DNA of 64,000 nucleotides from Streptomyces sp. SUK 48 (GCF_009650765.1 NZ_CP045740.1:1674001-1738000); one strand, 5' to 3'. Positions 1-8,686 are shown, counted from the stretch's first letter. A program made the numbers and translations. The notes: a model not told the origin generated them from the letters alone.

Positions 1-576
1 GGCCGGTACGCGCCGGCGCAGCTCGCTCGGGGCGAGGGCGAAGACCTCGCGGACGGTGTCGTTGAAGGCGCGGATGGAGGAGAAGCCGGCCGCGAAGGCG
101 ATCTGCGCCATGGGCAGCGCGGTGGTCTCGATGAGCAGCCGGGCGGTCTGGGCGCGCTGGGCGCGGGCGAGCGCGAGGGGTCCGGCGCCCAGTTCGGCGA
201 GCAGTTGCCGCTCCACCTGGCGGGTGCTGTAGCCGAGCCGGGCGGCGAGGCCGGGCACCCCCTCGCGGTCCACGACGCCGTCGGTGATCAGGCGCATGGC
301 GCGGGCCACCAGGTCGGCGCGCTGGTTCCATTCCGGGGAGCCGGGGGTGGTGTCCGGGCGGCAGCGCTTGCAGGCGCGGAACCCGGCCTGCTGGCAGGCG
401 GCCGCGCTCGGGTAGAACGTCATGTTCCGGGGCTTGGGCGGGACGACGGGGCAGCTGGGGCGGCAGTAGATGCCGGTGGTCAGCACGGCCGTGTAGAACC
501 ATCCGTCGAACCGCGCGTCCTTGGACTGCACGGCACGGACGCAATGCTCCCGGTCGAGGTGCGTCGCTGTCTGCAT
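1..576 (-). CDS. Ada-type methyl-accepting DNA repair regulator (probably Ada/AlkA fusion), C-terminus outside window
   Basis: Only the first 192 residues are present; the gene runs off the left edge. The N-terminus is an Ada zinc domain with Cys38, Cys42, Cys69 and Cys72, the same numbering as in E. coli Ada, in the contexts [10 protein letters not shown] and ACKRCRPD. In the family Cys38 accepts methyl groups from DNA phosphotriesters and turns the protein into a transcription activator. From about residue 85 an AraC-type helix-turn-helix follows ([20 protein letters not shown], then [20 protein letters not shown]). Actinobacterial relatives usually continue into an AlkA 3-methyladenine glycosylase, but that part cannot be seen here. 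The ATG at 576-574 is the only good start. The gene lies in the same direction as the MetF-like gene upstream, 75 nt away. Confidence 0.88.
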   Translation of the reverse strand, partial: MQTATHLDREHCVRAVQSKDARFDGWFYTAVLTTGIYCRPSCPVVPPKPRNMTFYPSAAACQQAGFRACKRCRPDTTPGSPEWNQRADLVARAMRLITDGVVDREGVPGLAARLGYSTRQVERQLLAELGAGPLALARAQRAQTARLLIETTALPMAQIAFAAGFSSIRAFNDTVREVFALAPSELRRRVPA

Positions 577-651
577 GTCTCCAGGATGACCAGCGCGGCA
601 GCGGCGCGCTGGCGGAATTCCGACACGTAGGCCGGGCCCCGCCGGCCGCCG

Positions 652-1521
652 TCAGCGCGCTCGCTCGCGGAACGCGCCGACCCACTGCGCCGTGGTGCGC
701 AGCCCGCCGAAGGTGTAGAAGTGCACCTTGACCACGCCGTGGCGCGCGGGGTCGTACCGTTCGCCGAGCGCGTGCAGGAAGCGGTCGGGGCCCGCGGTGC
801 CCAGCAGGTTGGTCAGCGAGAAGCCGTACTTGCGGGCGACGGAGGCGCTGGTGCCGACGCCGAAGCGGGTGGCGTAGCCGACGAGGCGGCGGACGCCGGC
901 CGGGCCGGGGACGCCGATACGGACGGGCAGGTCGACACCCCGGGCGCGGACGGCCGCCAGCCAGTCGAGGACCGGCTCGGCGTCGAAGCCGAACTGGGTG
1001 ATCACATCGCCGGTGAAGGGGCCGGCGCCGATGGCCGCCGCCTTGTCGGTGAGCGCCGACCACAGCGCGGGGCCGGATATCGCGGGGTGGCCCTCGGGGT
1101 AGCCGCTGATGCCGATGTGGCGCACGCCGTGGCGTTCCAGCAGCCCGCTGCGGATGACGGCGAGGGCGTCCTCGTACGGCCCCTCGGGGCGGGCCGGGTC
1201 GCCGCCGACGACGAACACGTCGTCCGCGGTGCCGTCCGCGGCGAGACCCGCGAGGAACTCCTCCAGGGCGGCGCGGGAGGGCAGCCGGCGGGCCGAGATG
1301 TGGGGCACGGGGACGAAGCCGAGCCGGCGGACCGCGCGGGCGGCGGCGAGCCGGGTGGCGTGGTCCTCGCCGGCGAGGAAGGTGACGTTGATCCGGGTGC
1401 CCCGCGGGATGCTGCCCCCCGCCTCCTCCAGTGCGGGCACGTCCTTGCCGGTCATCTCCAGCGAGAAGTCGTCCAGCAGGGCGGTGCCCACCGCGGCGGG
1501 GGCGGTGGCGGCGGGGTTCAT
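652..1521 (-). CDS. methylenetetrahydrofolate reductase-like protein (MetF family)
   Basis: This 289-residue protein belongs to the FAD-dependent 5,10-methylenetetrahydrofolate reductase family, which makes 5-methyl-THF from 5,10-methylene-THF. Visible family features are the early strand VTFLAGEDHATRLAAARAVR, the folate/FAD-barrel segment DDVFVVGGDPARPEGPYEDA, the ISGYPEGHP loop, FDAEPVLDW and a C-terminal VKVHFYTFGGLRTTAQWV. It is shorter and more divergent than a housekeeping MetF, so it may serve a special one-carbon route such as methyl-group catabolism; that is inference. The start at 1521 is chosen because AAGGAG lies just upstream (CAAGGAGCCCGATG); a longer open frame upstream has no ribosome site and a non-coding composition. 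It is transcribed in the same direction as the conservon, 454 nt downstream of it. Confidence 0.85.
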   Translation of the reverse strand: MNPAATAPAAVGTALLDDFSLEMTGKDVPALEEAGGSIPRGTRINVTFLAGEDHATRLAAARAVRRLGFVPVPHISARRLPSRAALEEFLAGLAADGTADDVFVVGGDPARPEGPYEDALAVIRSGLLERHGVRHIGISGYPEGHPAISGPALWSALTDKAAAIGAGPFTGDVITQFGFDAEPVLDWLAAVRARGVDLPVRIGVPGPAGVRRLVGYATRFGVGTSASVARKYGFSLTNLLGTAGPDRFLHALGERYDPARHGVVKVHFYTFGGLRTTAQWVGAFRERAR

Positions 1522-1975
1522 CGGGCTCCTTGCGGCTCGGACGCTGCGGCTCGCCTCTTCGGCGTCGGCCTGCGGGCAGGCGCTTCGCGCGATGCTACCC
1601 AACCCGGTGCGCGGGGCCCCGGCCGGTGTCGCGCGGTCCCGGTCCGCCTCCGGTACCGGGAGCCGGCCGGCCCCGGCCCGCGGCGGCGGTGGTGCCGTCG
1701 TGGGCCGGGCGGAGGAGGTGACCGGCTGCCAGGCGGCCGGGGACCCCCGGGTGCCTGGACCCGCGCGGACGGGGACGAGACGGCAGGCGGTCTCGGCGGT
1801 CCGGCCCGCCGGGAGGTCCGCACGGTGGCGCCGGCCGGGCGCGGCTCGTCTCGCGGAGCGCCGTGTCGGTCGGCGGGGGCCGGCCGTGCCGGGGGCGGGC
1901 GAGGCCGCGCCCCGGGGGTGTGGTTCCGGGCGGGGTGGGAGCGGGCGGCCGGTCACGGCAGCCCGTCGGCGTGGG
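1522..1975. other. 454-nt gene-free stretch between the MetF-like gene and the P450
   Basis: Open frames here have arginine/proline-rich shadow composition and no ribosome sites. On the minus strand a possible -10 (TAGCAT, 1592-1597) lies about 70 nt upstream of the MetF-like start, followed by a short perfect hairpin (GCCTGC-2-GCAGGC, 1568-1581) in the leader. No convincing -35 box and no riboswitch consensus were recognised. The stretch separates the P450/conservon transcript from the reductase, so the reductase probably has its own promoter. Confidence 0.4.
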
Positions 1976-3331
1976 CTACTCGCCGCGTGTCCAGGCCAGG
2001 AAGCGGCTGAACAGGCCCGACTTGGGCTTGGACGCGCCGCTCGGCGCCGGCCGGGGGGTGGCCGTGACATGGCCGCCGGGGGCCGCCGCCGGGGTTTCCG
2101 TCCGCTGGGCCGCCGTCGGCACCACGATGCGCGGGGTGAAGCGCACCGGCAGGGCCACCAGGGAGCGGCTCCAGGGCGCCGGGATCCAGCTGAGGTCCTT
2201 GAACGGCATCCGGACCTCGATGTCCGGGAGCCGGTTGAGCAAGGTCTCCACGGCGGTCACCGCGATCACGAACGCGGGGTCCTTGGCGGGGCAGGCGTGC
2301 GGGCCCGCGCCGAAGGCCAGGTGGGCCTTGGCGCTGAGCTGTTCGCGGTGCTCGGCGAGCCGGGGGTCGGTGTTGGCCGCCGCGAAGGAGATCAGCACCG
2401 GGTCGTTCGCCTTGACCACCCGGCCGCCCAGCTCCACGTCATGGGTGGGGTAGTGGGCCGCGTAGTTGGCGATGGGCGGGTAGTTCCACAGGACCTGGGT
2501 GACGGCGTCCTCGACCGGCAGGCCCGACTGCCACTCCTCGCCGAGGATCAGCGCGCTCGCGGTGCCGATCATGGCGGACAGCGGCGTGGTGCCGCCGGAG
2601 AGGAGGGTGATGAGCTGGTGCATCATCTCCTCGTCGGTCAGCTGCGCCGAGTGCTGCATCAGCCGCGTCGTCAGGTCCTCGCCCGGGTTGCGGCGCTTGA
2701 GGGCGATCAGCTCGTTCAGCGCCTCGGCCAGCAGCTGGTCGGCGCCCTTGGTGCCGGAGAAGAGGCCGGTGATGCCCGCGATGACCCGGTCACCGATCTC
2801 GGGCGGGCAGCCGAACAGGTCGCTGAAGACCAGCAGCGGCAGCGGCTGGGCGTACTCCGCCATCAGCTCGGCCTGGCCCATGCGCTCCGAGCTGAAGCGG
2901 CTGATCAGGTAGTCGGCCGACGCCTGGGTCTGACGCACCAGCTGGAGCTCGTTGACGCTGGCCAGGGAGTCGGTGACGGCCTGCCGCAGCCGGGCGTGCG
3001 CCGCGCCGTCGCTCATCAGCGCGTTGGGCCGGTACGCCAGCATCGGCAGCGCGGGGCTGTCCTCGGGCACGCGGCCCTCGTTCAGCGCGTTCCAGCGCCG
3101 CGAGTCGCGGACGAAGGAGGCGGGGTTCTGGAGGATGTAGAGCGCGGCGTCGTAGCTGGTGACCAGCTCGACCTCGACGCCGGGCGCGATGTCCACCGGC
3201 GCGCTCGGGCCGAGGCCGCGCAGATGGGCGTAGTGGCCGTCCGGGTCGGAGCCGAACCGGGGGCCGTAGAGCGGGATGTTCCCGTGTGCGGGGCAGCCGG
3301 GGGGCGGCTCTATGCCGGGTCGCTGCTGCAT
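1976..3331 (-). CDS. conservon-associated cytochrome P450, CYP157-like, lacking the EXXR motif
   Basis: This is a 451-residue cytochrome P450. The heme loop is FGAGPHACPA at residues 340-349, with Cys347 as thiolate ligand. Two normally near-invariant motifs are altered. The I-helix proton-relay segment reads LSGGTTP (244-250), without the usual acid before Thr. The K-helix EXXR is replaced by TQVLW followed by NYPP (278-286). Loss of EXXR is the known hallmark of the CYP157 family of Streptomyces, which sits in conservons. The C-terminal 70 residues form a basic, Ala/Pro-rich tail. The start codon lies 13 nt after cvnD; AGGAG overlaps the end of cvnD, so translation is probably coupled. It may be the output partner of the conservon G-protein complex; the substrate is unknown. 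Confidence 0.92.
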   Translation of the reverse strand: MQQRPGIEPPPGCPAHGNIPLYGPRFGSDPDGHYAHLRGLGPSAPVDIAPGVEVELVTSYDAALYILQNPASFVRDSRRWNALNEGRVPEDSPALPMLAYRPNALMSDGAAHARLRQAVTDSLASVNELQLVRQTQASADYLISRFSSERMGQAELMAEYAQPLPLLVFSDLFGCPPEIGDRVIAGITGLFSGTKGADQLLAEALNELIALKRRNPGEDLTTRLMQHSAQLTDEEMMHQLITLLSGGTTPLSAMIGTASALILGEEWQSGLPVEDAVTQVLWNYPPIANYAAHYPTHDVELGGRVVKANDPVLISFAAANTDPRLAEHREQLSAKAHLAFGAGPHACPAKDPAFVIAVTAVETLLNRLPDIEVRMPFKDLSWIPAPWSRSLVALPVRFTPRIVVPTAAQRTETPAAAPGGHVTATPRPAPSGASKPKSGLFSRFLAWTRGE

Positions 3332-3344
3332 GAGCGGGGGGCTC

Positions 3345-3905
3345 CTAGTCGATGAGGGAGAGAAGGTGGTGCACGAGGGTGATCAGCGCGTTGGCCGACG
3401 ACTGCTCGTTGCGGACGTCGCAGGGGACGACGGGGGTGTCCGCGGACAGGTTGAGGGCCTCGCGCACCTCGGAGAGGGGGTAGCCGGGCGTGCCGTCGAA
3501 GTGGTTGACGCCGATGGCGTACGTCAGCCCGAACCGCTCGACCAGGTCGAGGATGGGGAACGACTCGGACAGCCGCTCGGGGTCGACGAGGACGAGCGCG
3601 CCGAGGGCCCCTCGGGACAGCTCCTCCCACATCTCCTTGAAGCGTTCCTGGCCGGGGGTGCCGAAAAGGTACAGCACCAGCTCGTCGTTGATGGTCAGAC
3701 GGCCGAAGTCCATGGCGACCGTCGTGGTGGTCTTGTCGGGGGTGCCCGACAGATCGTCGAAGCCCTCGCTGGCCTCGGTGATCTCTTCTTCGGTCCGCAG
3801 CGGCTCGATCTCGGAGATGCTGGCGATGCACGTGGTCTTGCCGACCCCGAAGTGCCCCACCACGAGCACCTTCACCGCCGTACGGACACCTGAATCCAGG
3901 TACAC
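3345..3905 (-). CDS. cvnD: conservon small GTPase CvnD (MglA/Ras-like)
   Basis: This 186-residue Ras-like GTPase is the CvnD subunit of a conservon. The P-loop GHFGVGKT is at about residues 17-24, a Thr-rich switch I region lies near DKTTTTVAMDFG, the G3 box is FGTPGQERF (DxxG replaced by GTPG, as is usual in this family) and the base-specificity segment is GVNHFDGTPG. In the family, CvnA-CvnD form a membrane-associated complex resembling a eukaryotic GPCR/G-protein system, in which the GTPase is the molecular switch. It begins with GTG three nucleotides after cvnC, so the two are transcribed and probably translated together, and it is followed closely by the P450. Confidence 0.95.
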   Translation of the reverse strand: MYLDSGVRTAVKVLVVGHFGVGKTTCIASISEIEPLRTEEEITEASEGFDDLSGTPDKTTTTVAMDFGRLTINDELVLYLFGTPGQERFKEMWEELSRGALGALVLVDPERLSESFPILDLVERFGLTYAIGVNHFDGTPGYPLSEVREALNLSADTPVVPCDVRNEQSSANALITLVHHLLSLID

Positions 3906-3908
3906 GAA

Positions 3909-4292
3909 TCACGCTCCGAATCGGGCTCTGAGGCCGTCGAGCACGGCGTTCAGTACGTCACGGTCGACACGTTCCGCGCGGGGCACCGGCTTCCGCGCGA
4001 TGATCAGGCCGCCGTCCTCCATCTCGGCCAGCAGGATCCGGACGACCCCCAGCGGCAGATGGGTGTGGGCGGCCACCTCGGCCACGGACAGGAATCCGTC
4101 CATGACCAGGTCCAGAACCTGCCGGGCCTCCGGGGTGAGCGTGCGGGCCGTGGTGGCTGCGTGCTCGCTCGCGGACACGAGTGTCGTGTGCCCGTAGGCG
4201 TGTTCCGGGGGCAGGGAGCGCCCGTTCGTGATCACGAAGAACGGGACTAATGCGGAGGTGAGTTCCAGGTCCTCGTCGGGCTCGTCGCTCAC
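3909..4292 (-). CDS. cvnC: conservon protein CvnC (DUF742), with a TTA codon
   Basis: This 127-residue DUF742 protein is the CvnC subunit. The central part predicts a winged-helix-like fold (ARQVLDLVMDGFLSVAEVAA, then LPLGVVRILLAEMEDGGLI). The GTG start at 4292-4290 overlaps the cvnB stop by four nucleotides (GTGA). Codon 15 (4250-4248) is TTA, extremely rare in Streptomyces and read by the bldA leucyl-tRNA, so translation is expected to depend on developmental stage. In the family CvnC bridges the roadblock protein CvnB and the GTPase CvnD; no enzymatic activity is known. Confidence 0.93.
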   Translation of the reverse strand: MSDEPDEDLELTSALVPFFVITNGRSLPPEHAYGHTTLVSASEHAATTARTLTPEARQVLDLVMDGFLSVAEVAAHTHLPLGVVRILLAEMEDGGLIIARKPVPRAERVDRDVLNAVLDGLRARFGA

Positions 4293-5128
4293 GCGCGGCT
4301 CGCCTCCCCGTGCGGGGACAGATAGGCGCCGAGTCGGGGCACCACCCGGTGCAGCCGGGTGGTGAACTCCTCGATATCGGCGTCGTGCTGGGCCGCCGCG
4401 GCGAGGAAGGCGCCCCGCCCGGCCGAGATCAGGAAGATCCAGCCGTGCGAGAACTCGATGACCGTCTGCCGCCAGGACGCGTCCGGATGGACGCCGGCGA
4501 ACTGGGCGGTGGCGCGGCTGTAGGCGTGGATGCCGGTCATCGCGGCGGAGATGGTGTCCGCGAGGTCCTGGCTCATGCCGGTGGTGGCGCCGCGGGGCAG
4601 TCCGTCGCCGCCGAGCAGTACGGCGTGCTGGGCGCCGCGCACCTCGCCGATCACCTCGTCCAGGTCGGCGATCCGGATGCCGGTGCCGATCTCCCGTCCG
4701 GCGCGGGCGCGTTGGGCGTGTGCCGCGTTCTCGTCGGCGTGCACCCGGGGCGGCGAGGTGAGGTTGTTGCCGAGGCGGGCGACGAGCCGGTGCATGCGGA
4801 AGGAGATCTGCTGCATGTCGACATCGGGTGCCGCGGCCGCCGCGAGATAGGCGCCCTGCCCGGCCCCGATCAGGAAGATCCAGCCGTGCGAGAACTCGAT
4901 GATGGTCTGGTTCCACTGCCGGTCCGGGCCGTCCCCGGCGAAGTGGGACGTGGCCCGGCTCAGCGACTGCATGCCCGCCATGGCGGCGGAGATGGTCCGC
5001 ACGTCCTTCTGGGCCATGCCGTCGGTCGCCCCGCGGGGCAGGCCGTCCGCGGACAGCAGGACGGCGTGGCGTGCCTTGGGCACGTTGGCCACGATGTCCT
5101 CGAGCATCCACGACAGGTCTGTGATCAT
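4289..5128 (-). CDS. cvnB: conservon roadblock/LC7 protein CvnB with two tandem domains
   Basis: CvnB proteins are roadblock/LC7 proteins that regulate the partner GTPase and are usually about 140 residues long. This one has 279 residues and two complete copies of the domain, roughly residues 1-122 and 153-272. Both carry the same core motifs: HAVLLSADGLPRGAT versus HAVLLGGDGLPRGAT, TISAAMAGM versus TISAAMTGI, and IEFSHGWIFLI in each. A 34-nt block is identical in the two halves (4428-4461 and 4869-4902, offset 441 nt or 147 codons), so the gene arose by in-frame tandem duplication, perhaps kept similar by conversion. It overlaps cvnA by 4 nt upstream and cvnC by 4 nt downstream. Two joined domains could act as a built-in dimer. 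Confidence 0.94.
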   Translation of the reverse strand: MITDLSWMLEDIVANVPKARHAVLLSADGLPRGATDGMAQKDVRTISAAMAGMQSLSRATSHFAGDGPDRQWNQTIIEFSHGWIFLIGAGQGAYLAAAAAPDVDMQQISFRMHRLVARLGNNLTSPPRVHADENAAHAQRARAGREIGTGIRIADLDEVIGEVRGAQHAVLLGGDGLPRGATTGMSQDLADTISAAMTGIHAYSRATAQFAGVHPDASWRQTVIEFSHGWIFLISAGRGAFLAAAAQHDADIEEFTTRLHRVVPRLGAYLSPHGEASRA

Positions 5129-6315
5129 GTGTCATCGGACCCTTCGGACGGTGCCGCGGAGAGGTTGCGGCCGGAGAGCGTGCCGCGCTGGAAGGCACCC
5201 AGGCTGCGGCCGGCCGCACGGCCGGCGTCCTCCTCCGCCGCGACGTGCGGCAGGCCGACGGTGTCCTGGTCGGGAACGCTGGCTATGGGCACCTGGCGGG
5301 CGCCGCGCCGGGGCAGGCCGCCCGCGGTGCGCGCCACCGGCTCGGGCCGGGCGGCGGGGGCGCCGGGCTGCTCGGCCACGGGCTGGACCTCATTCACCGG
5401 TGCGGTCTCCTCCTCGGTCCACAGCTCCTCGGGCAGCAGCACGACCGCGCGCACACCGCCGTAGCGGGAGACACCGGTCACGTCCACCCGGAATCCGTAC
5501 TGCTGGGACAGCAGGCCGATCACCGGGAAGCCGAACTTCGGCTGGTTGCCCAGCTGGGACAGCCGGGGGCGGTACTGGCCGGAGAGCAGGGCGGTGGCCT
5601 TCTGCCGCTCCTCGTCGTTCATGCCGACGCCCGCGTCGTCGATGACGATGCAGAGGTTCTTCTGCACGCGCTGGAACGTCACCTCGATGGGCGAGCCCTG
5701 CTGGGAGAAGCTGGCAGCGTTGTCGAGCAGTTCGGCGACGGCGAGGGCGACGGGCGAGACCGCCGACGCCTTCAGCGCGAAGCCGGTCTGCTGCATGATC
5801 TCCACGCGCCGGAAGTTGCGGATCTGGCCCTGGGCGCTGCGCACCACGTCGTAGACGCTGGCGGCGCGGCTGCGGCGGCCCAGCGGGGCGCCGCACATCA
5901 CGGCGATGCCCTGTGCCTTGCGTGCCATCTGCGCGTTGGCGTGGCCGACCTCCAGGAGGTCGCCGAGGACGGAGTGGCCGCCGTACTTGCGCTGGATCTC
6001 TTCCAGCAGCGCCAGCTGCTCGGCGGCGAGGCTCTGCAGGAAGCGCGCGGAACCCTTGAGCACGGCCTTGGTGCTGTCCTCCGCCGCCTCCTCGGCTTCC
6101 TGGATGGTCTTGGCGTGGTCCGTCCGGTGCTGGTGGAGCTCTGCTCGTAAAGTGGCGAGGCGGCCGTCGGCCTCGCTCAGTCGCTGGGTCAGTGCGGCTT
6201 CGGACCTGTCCTTGTTCGCCGCGATGGCCTTGGCGCGACGACTGAGGACCACGGTCGCTGCGACGCCGAGCGCCGCCACGACAACCAGGCACCAGACAAG
6301 TGCGTCTCGAATCAT
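5125..6315 (-). CDS. cvnA: conservon sensor histidine-kinase-like protein CvnA, with a TTA codon
   Basis: This 396-residue membrane protein is the CvnA subunit. It has one N-terminal transmembrane helix (about residues 5-24), a charged coiled-coil linker to about 95, a degenerate dimerisation segment around EVGHANAQMARKAQG, then a HATPase_c domain with an N-box (VAELLDNAASFS) and G-box (IDDAGVGMND). The C-terminal 90 residues are disordered and Pro/Ala-rich. It lacks the large extracytoplasmic sensor region of many CvnA proteins, so it is a short form. AGGAAAGG lies just before the ATG. Codon 56 (6150-6148) is TTA, implying bldA-dependent expression. It is the first gene of the cvnA-cvnB-cvnC-cvnD-P450 operon. 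Confidence 0.93.
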   Translation of the reverse strand: MIRDALVWCLVVVAALGVAATVVLSRRAKAIAANKDRSEAALTQRLSEADGRLATLRAELHQHRTDHAKTIQEAEEAAEDSTKAVLKGSARFLQSLAAEQLALLEEIQRKYGGHSVLGDLLEVGHANAQMARKAQGIAVMCGAPLGRRSRAASVYDVVRSAQGQIRNFRRVEIMQQTGFALKASAVSPVALAVAELLDNAASFSQQGSPIEVTFQRVQKNLCIVIDDAGVGMNDEERQKATALLSGQYRPRLSQLGNQPKFGFPVIGLLSQQYGFRVDVTGVSRYGGVRAVVLLPEELWTEEETAPVNEVQPVAEQPGAPAARPEPVARTAGGLPRRGARQVPIASVPDQDTVGLPHVAAEEDAGRAAGRSLGAFQRGTLSGRNLSAAPSEGSDDT

Positions 6316-6655
6316 GGAAACCTTTCCTGGCGGTTAGCCCGCGACCGTTGGCGGAAGTGCACCGCACCACCGGTGTGGGACGACCGGTCGCGAACGGGTC
6401 GGGCAGGTCGCGCGGAGGACCGGACCGAAACCGTTTTCTGCGGTGCCTGAGCCGAGGGGACCAAGGTCACAGACGCGGGGATGCTATCACCCGCTTAGGG
6501 GAACCTTTGCCACGCCGAGGTGCGCCAACAGGCCAGCTCACCGCCCGGGTTGCGGTGATTACGCGCTGCTGCTCCGACAATTCCGGATAGGGGTCCGTGA
6601 GTTGTTCGCAAGGAATGACAAGAGCGCGGAAAGAAGGTGTGAAGAAGCCGTCCGG
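6316..6655. other. 340-nt gap upstream of the conservon
   Basis: No gene is supported here. The stretch must contain the conservon promoter on the minus strand. A possible -10 (TAGCAT, complement of 6481-6486) lies about 165 nt upstream of cvnA, but no matching -35 was found. The part at 6540-6655 is less GC-rich than its surroundings and includes a run of purine-rich plus-strand sequence (6600-6650). Confidence 0.35.
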
Positions 6656-7165
6656 TCAACCGATCTGACGGGCGAAAACCTCATATGCCGGGGCGTCGAA
6701 GAGCACGAAGCGGATCTCCTCGACGGCCGTCTCGGCGGCGCGGACGGTCTCCAGGGCGATCCGTGCGGCGTCCGCCATGGGCCAGCGGTAGACGCCGGTG
6801 GAGATGGCCGGAAACGCCACGGTGCGGGCGCCGAGTGCGTCGGCGATGTCCAGGGATTCGCGGTAGCAGGAGGCGAGCAGCAGTGAACGGTCCTCGCTCG
6901 CGCTGAAAACCGGTCCGACGGTATGGATCACCCACTGGGCGTCGAGCCGCCCCGCGGTGGTCGCGACGGCCTGTCCGGTCGGCAGCCCCCGGCCGTAGCG
7001 CGCGGCGCGCAGGGCGCGGCACTCGGCGAGGATCTCGGGGCCGCCGCGGCGGTGGATGGCGCCGTCGACCCCGCCGCCGCCGAGCAGCGAGGAGTTGGCC
7101 GCGTTGACGATCGCGTCGGCACTCTGGTGGGTGATGTCGCCCTGGACGAGCAGGATGCCGGTCAT
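6656..7165 (-). CDS. macro domain protein, O-acetyl-ADP-ribose deacetylase type (YmdB-like)
   Basis: This 169-residue protein is a complete stand-alone macro domain. Ligand-binding signatures are visible: GDITHQSADAIVNAANSSLL near the N-terminus (Asn in VNAAN contacts the distal ribose), the glycine-rich loop GGGGVDGAIHRRGG, and the phosphate loop FPAISTGVYRWP. In the family such proteins hydrolyse O-acetyl-ADP-ribose or remove mono-ADP-ribose from proteins or nucleic acids in the cytoplasm. The ATG at 7165 follows the start loop directly (MTGILLVQGDIT). It is flanked by intergenic gaps on both sides, so it is probably expressed alone or with the flavoprotein upstream, which lies 102 nt away. 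Confidence 0.9.
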   Translation of the reverse strand: MTGILLVQGDITHQSADAIVNAANSSLLGGGGVDGAIHRRGGPEILAECRALRAARYGRGLPTGQAVATTAGRLDAQWVIHTVGPVFSASEDRSLLLASCYRESLDIADALGARTVAFPAISTGVYRWPMADAARIALETVRAAETAVEEIRFVLFDAPAYEVFARQIG

Positions 7166-7185
7166 GTCTGCCTCACTCTCCGCCC

Positions 7186-7288
7186 GAGGTCACGTCCGCC
7201 TCGGTCTCCGTGCGCGGTCGTGTTGGCCTCGCTCTCGGTCAGCGGTCACGCCCGTCCCGGTCGGCGATCACGTCCGTCTCAGTCTCCG
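7186..7288. repeat. degenerate ~25-nt short tandem repeat at the end of the flavoprotein gene
   Basis: Four imperfect copies of a unit resembling GCGGTCACGTCCGCCTCGG begin at about 7186, 7214, 7242 and 7264. The last copy covers the final codons and stop of the flavoprotein gene at 7268; the others lie in the gap before the macro-domain gene. The array probably arose by replication slippage. No function is evident. Confidence 0.55.
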
Positions 7289-8686
7289 CCAGACGGCCTT
7301 CGCCGCGTTGTGTCCCGACATGCCGTGGACGCCCGGTCCCGGCGGGGTGGCCGAGGAGCAGAGGAAGACGGCCGGGTGGGGGGTGTGGTACGGGAACAGG
7401 GTGGGGCGGGGGCGCAACAGCAGCTGGAGCCCGGCGGCGGCACCGCAGGCGATGTCGCCGCCCACGTAGTTGGCGTTGCGGGCGGCCATCTCGGCGGGGC
7501 CGGCGACGGCGCGGGCGAGGACGCGGTCGCGGAAGCCGGGGGCGAAGCGCTCCAGCTGCCGCTCCATGGCGTCGGTGAGATCGCCGGACCAGCCGTTGGG
7601 CACATGGCCGTACGCCCAGAAGACGTGCTTGCCGGCCGGGGCGCGACCGGGGTCGGCCACGCTGGGCTGCACGGTGATCATGAACGGGCGGTCGGGGGCG
7701 CGGCCCTCCCGGGAGGCGGCCCGCAGGGCGGTGTCGATCTCGGCCCGGCTCGCGCCGATCTGGACGGTGCCGGCGAGGCGGGCCTCGGGGGCGGTCCAGG
7801 GCACCGGGCCGTCCAGCGCGTAGTCGATCTTGAAGACGCTGGGGCCGTAGCGGTAGCGGTCGTAGTGGGCGCCGAAGCCGGCGATGCGGGCGAGGGCGGC
7901 GGGCGAGGTGTCGAAGACGTAGGCCCGCGCGGGCGGCAGGTCGTCCAGCCGTTTGACCTGGTAGTCGGTGTGCACCGCGCCGCCGAGGTCGCGGAGGTAG
8001 GCGGCCAGCGCGTCGGAGATGGCCTGGGAGCCGCCGCGGGCCACCGGCCAGCCGCGGGCGTGCGCGGCGAGCGCGAAGACCAGGCCGACGGCACCGGTGG
8101 CGAGCCCGTCCAGCGGGGCCATCACATGGGCGACGAGCCCGGCGAACAGGGCCTTGAACCGCTCGTCCTTGAACCGGCGCATCAGCCAGGTGGACGGCGG
8201 CAGCCCGGCCAGGCCGAAGCGGGCCAGCGTGAGGGGGTCCCGGGGCAGCGCGGTCAGCGGCAGGGACATGAAGTCCCCTGCGAGCGTGTCCCAGTGGGCG
8301 AGCAGCGGCTCGACCAGTCTGCGGTACGGCCCCGCGTCGCGCGGTCCGAAGGAGGCGGCGGTCTCGGCGACCGAGCGGGAGAGCACGGCCGCGGTGCCGT
8401 CGGGGAAGGGGTGCGCCATGGGCAGCTCGGCGTGCAGCCATTCGAGGCCGTAGCGCTCCAGGGGCAGGGCGCGGAAGGCGGGCGAGTTGATGCCGAGGGG
8501 GTGGGCGGCCGAGCACGGGTCGTGCCGGAAGCCGGGCAGGGTCAGCTCCTCGGTGCGGGCGCCGCCGCCCACGGTGGAGCACGCCTCGAACAGGGCCACG
8601 GAGAAGCCCCGCCGGGCCAGTTCCACCGCGGCGGTCAGTCCGTTCGGCCCCGCACCCACCACGACCGCATCGAGCATCGACGGCAC
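7268..8686 (-). CDS. FAD-dependent oxidoreductase, phytoene desaturase/amine oxidase-like
   Basis: This 472-residue flavoprotein opens with a Rossmann FAD-binding motif, [20 protein letters not shown] (residues 8-27), followed by the acidic end of strand 2 ([13 protein letters not shown]). The C-terminus has the second FAD contact region typical of phytoene-desaturase-like proteins ([14 protein letters not shown], then [14 protein letters not shown]). Family members desaturate or isomerise hydrophobic substrates; the substrate here cannot be inferred and no carotenoid genes are nearby. There is no signal peptide. The GTG/ATG-rich 5' end permits [11 protein letters not shown] or MLDAVVVG as start. 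It stands alone, 114 nt downstream of the gamma-glutamyltransferase homologue on the same strand. Confidence 0.85.
   Translation of the reverse strand: MPSMLDAVVVGAGPNGLTAAVELARRGFSVALFEACSTVGGGARTEELTLPGFRHDPCSAAHPLGINSPAFRALPLERYGLEWLHAELPMAHPFPDGTAAVLSRSVAETAASFGPRDAGPYRRLVEPLLAHWDTLAGDFMSLPLTALPRDPLTLARFGLAGLPPSTWLMRRFKDERFKALFAGLVAHVMAPLDGLATGAVGLVFALAAHARGWPVARGGSQAISDALAAYLRDLGGAVHTDYQVKRLDDLPPARAYVFDTSPAALARIAGFGAHYDRYRYGPSVFKIDYALDGPVPWTAPEARLAGTVQIGASRAEIDTALRAASREGRAPDRPFMITVQPSVADPGRAPAGKHVFWAYGHVPNGWSGDLTDAMERQLERFAPGFRDRVLARAVAGPAEMAARNANYVGGDIACGAAAGLQLLLRPRPTLFPYHTPHPAVFLCSSATPPGPGVHGMSGHNAAKAVWRRLRRT

Noticed and set aside
1522..1975. Possible riboswitch upstream of the MetF-like gene
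   Set aside because: Only one short hairpin is visible; no SAM, cobalamin or THF riboswitch core could be recognised.
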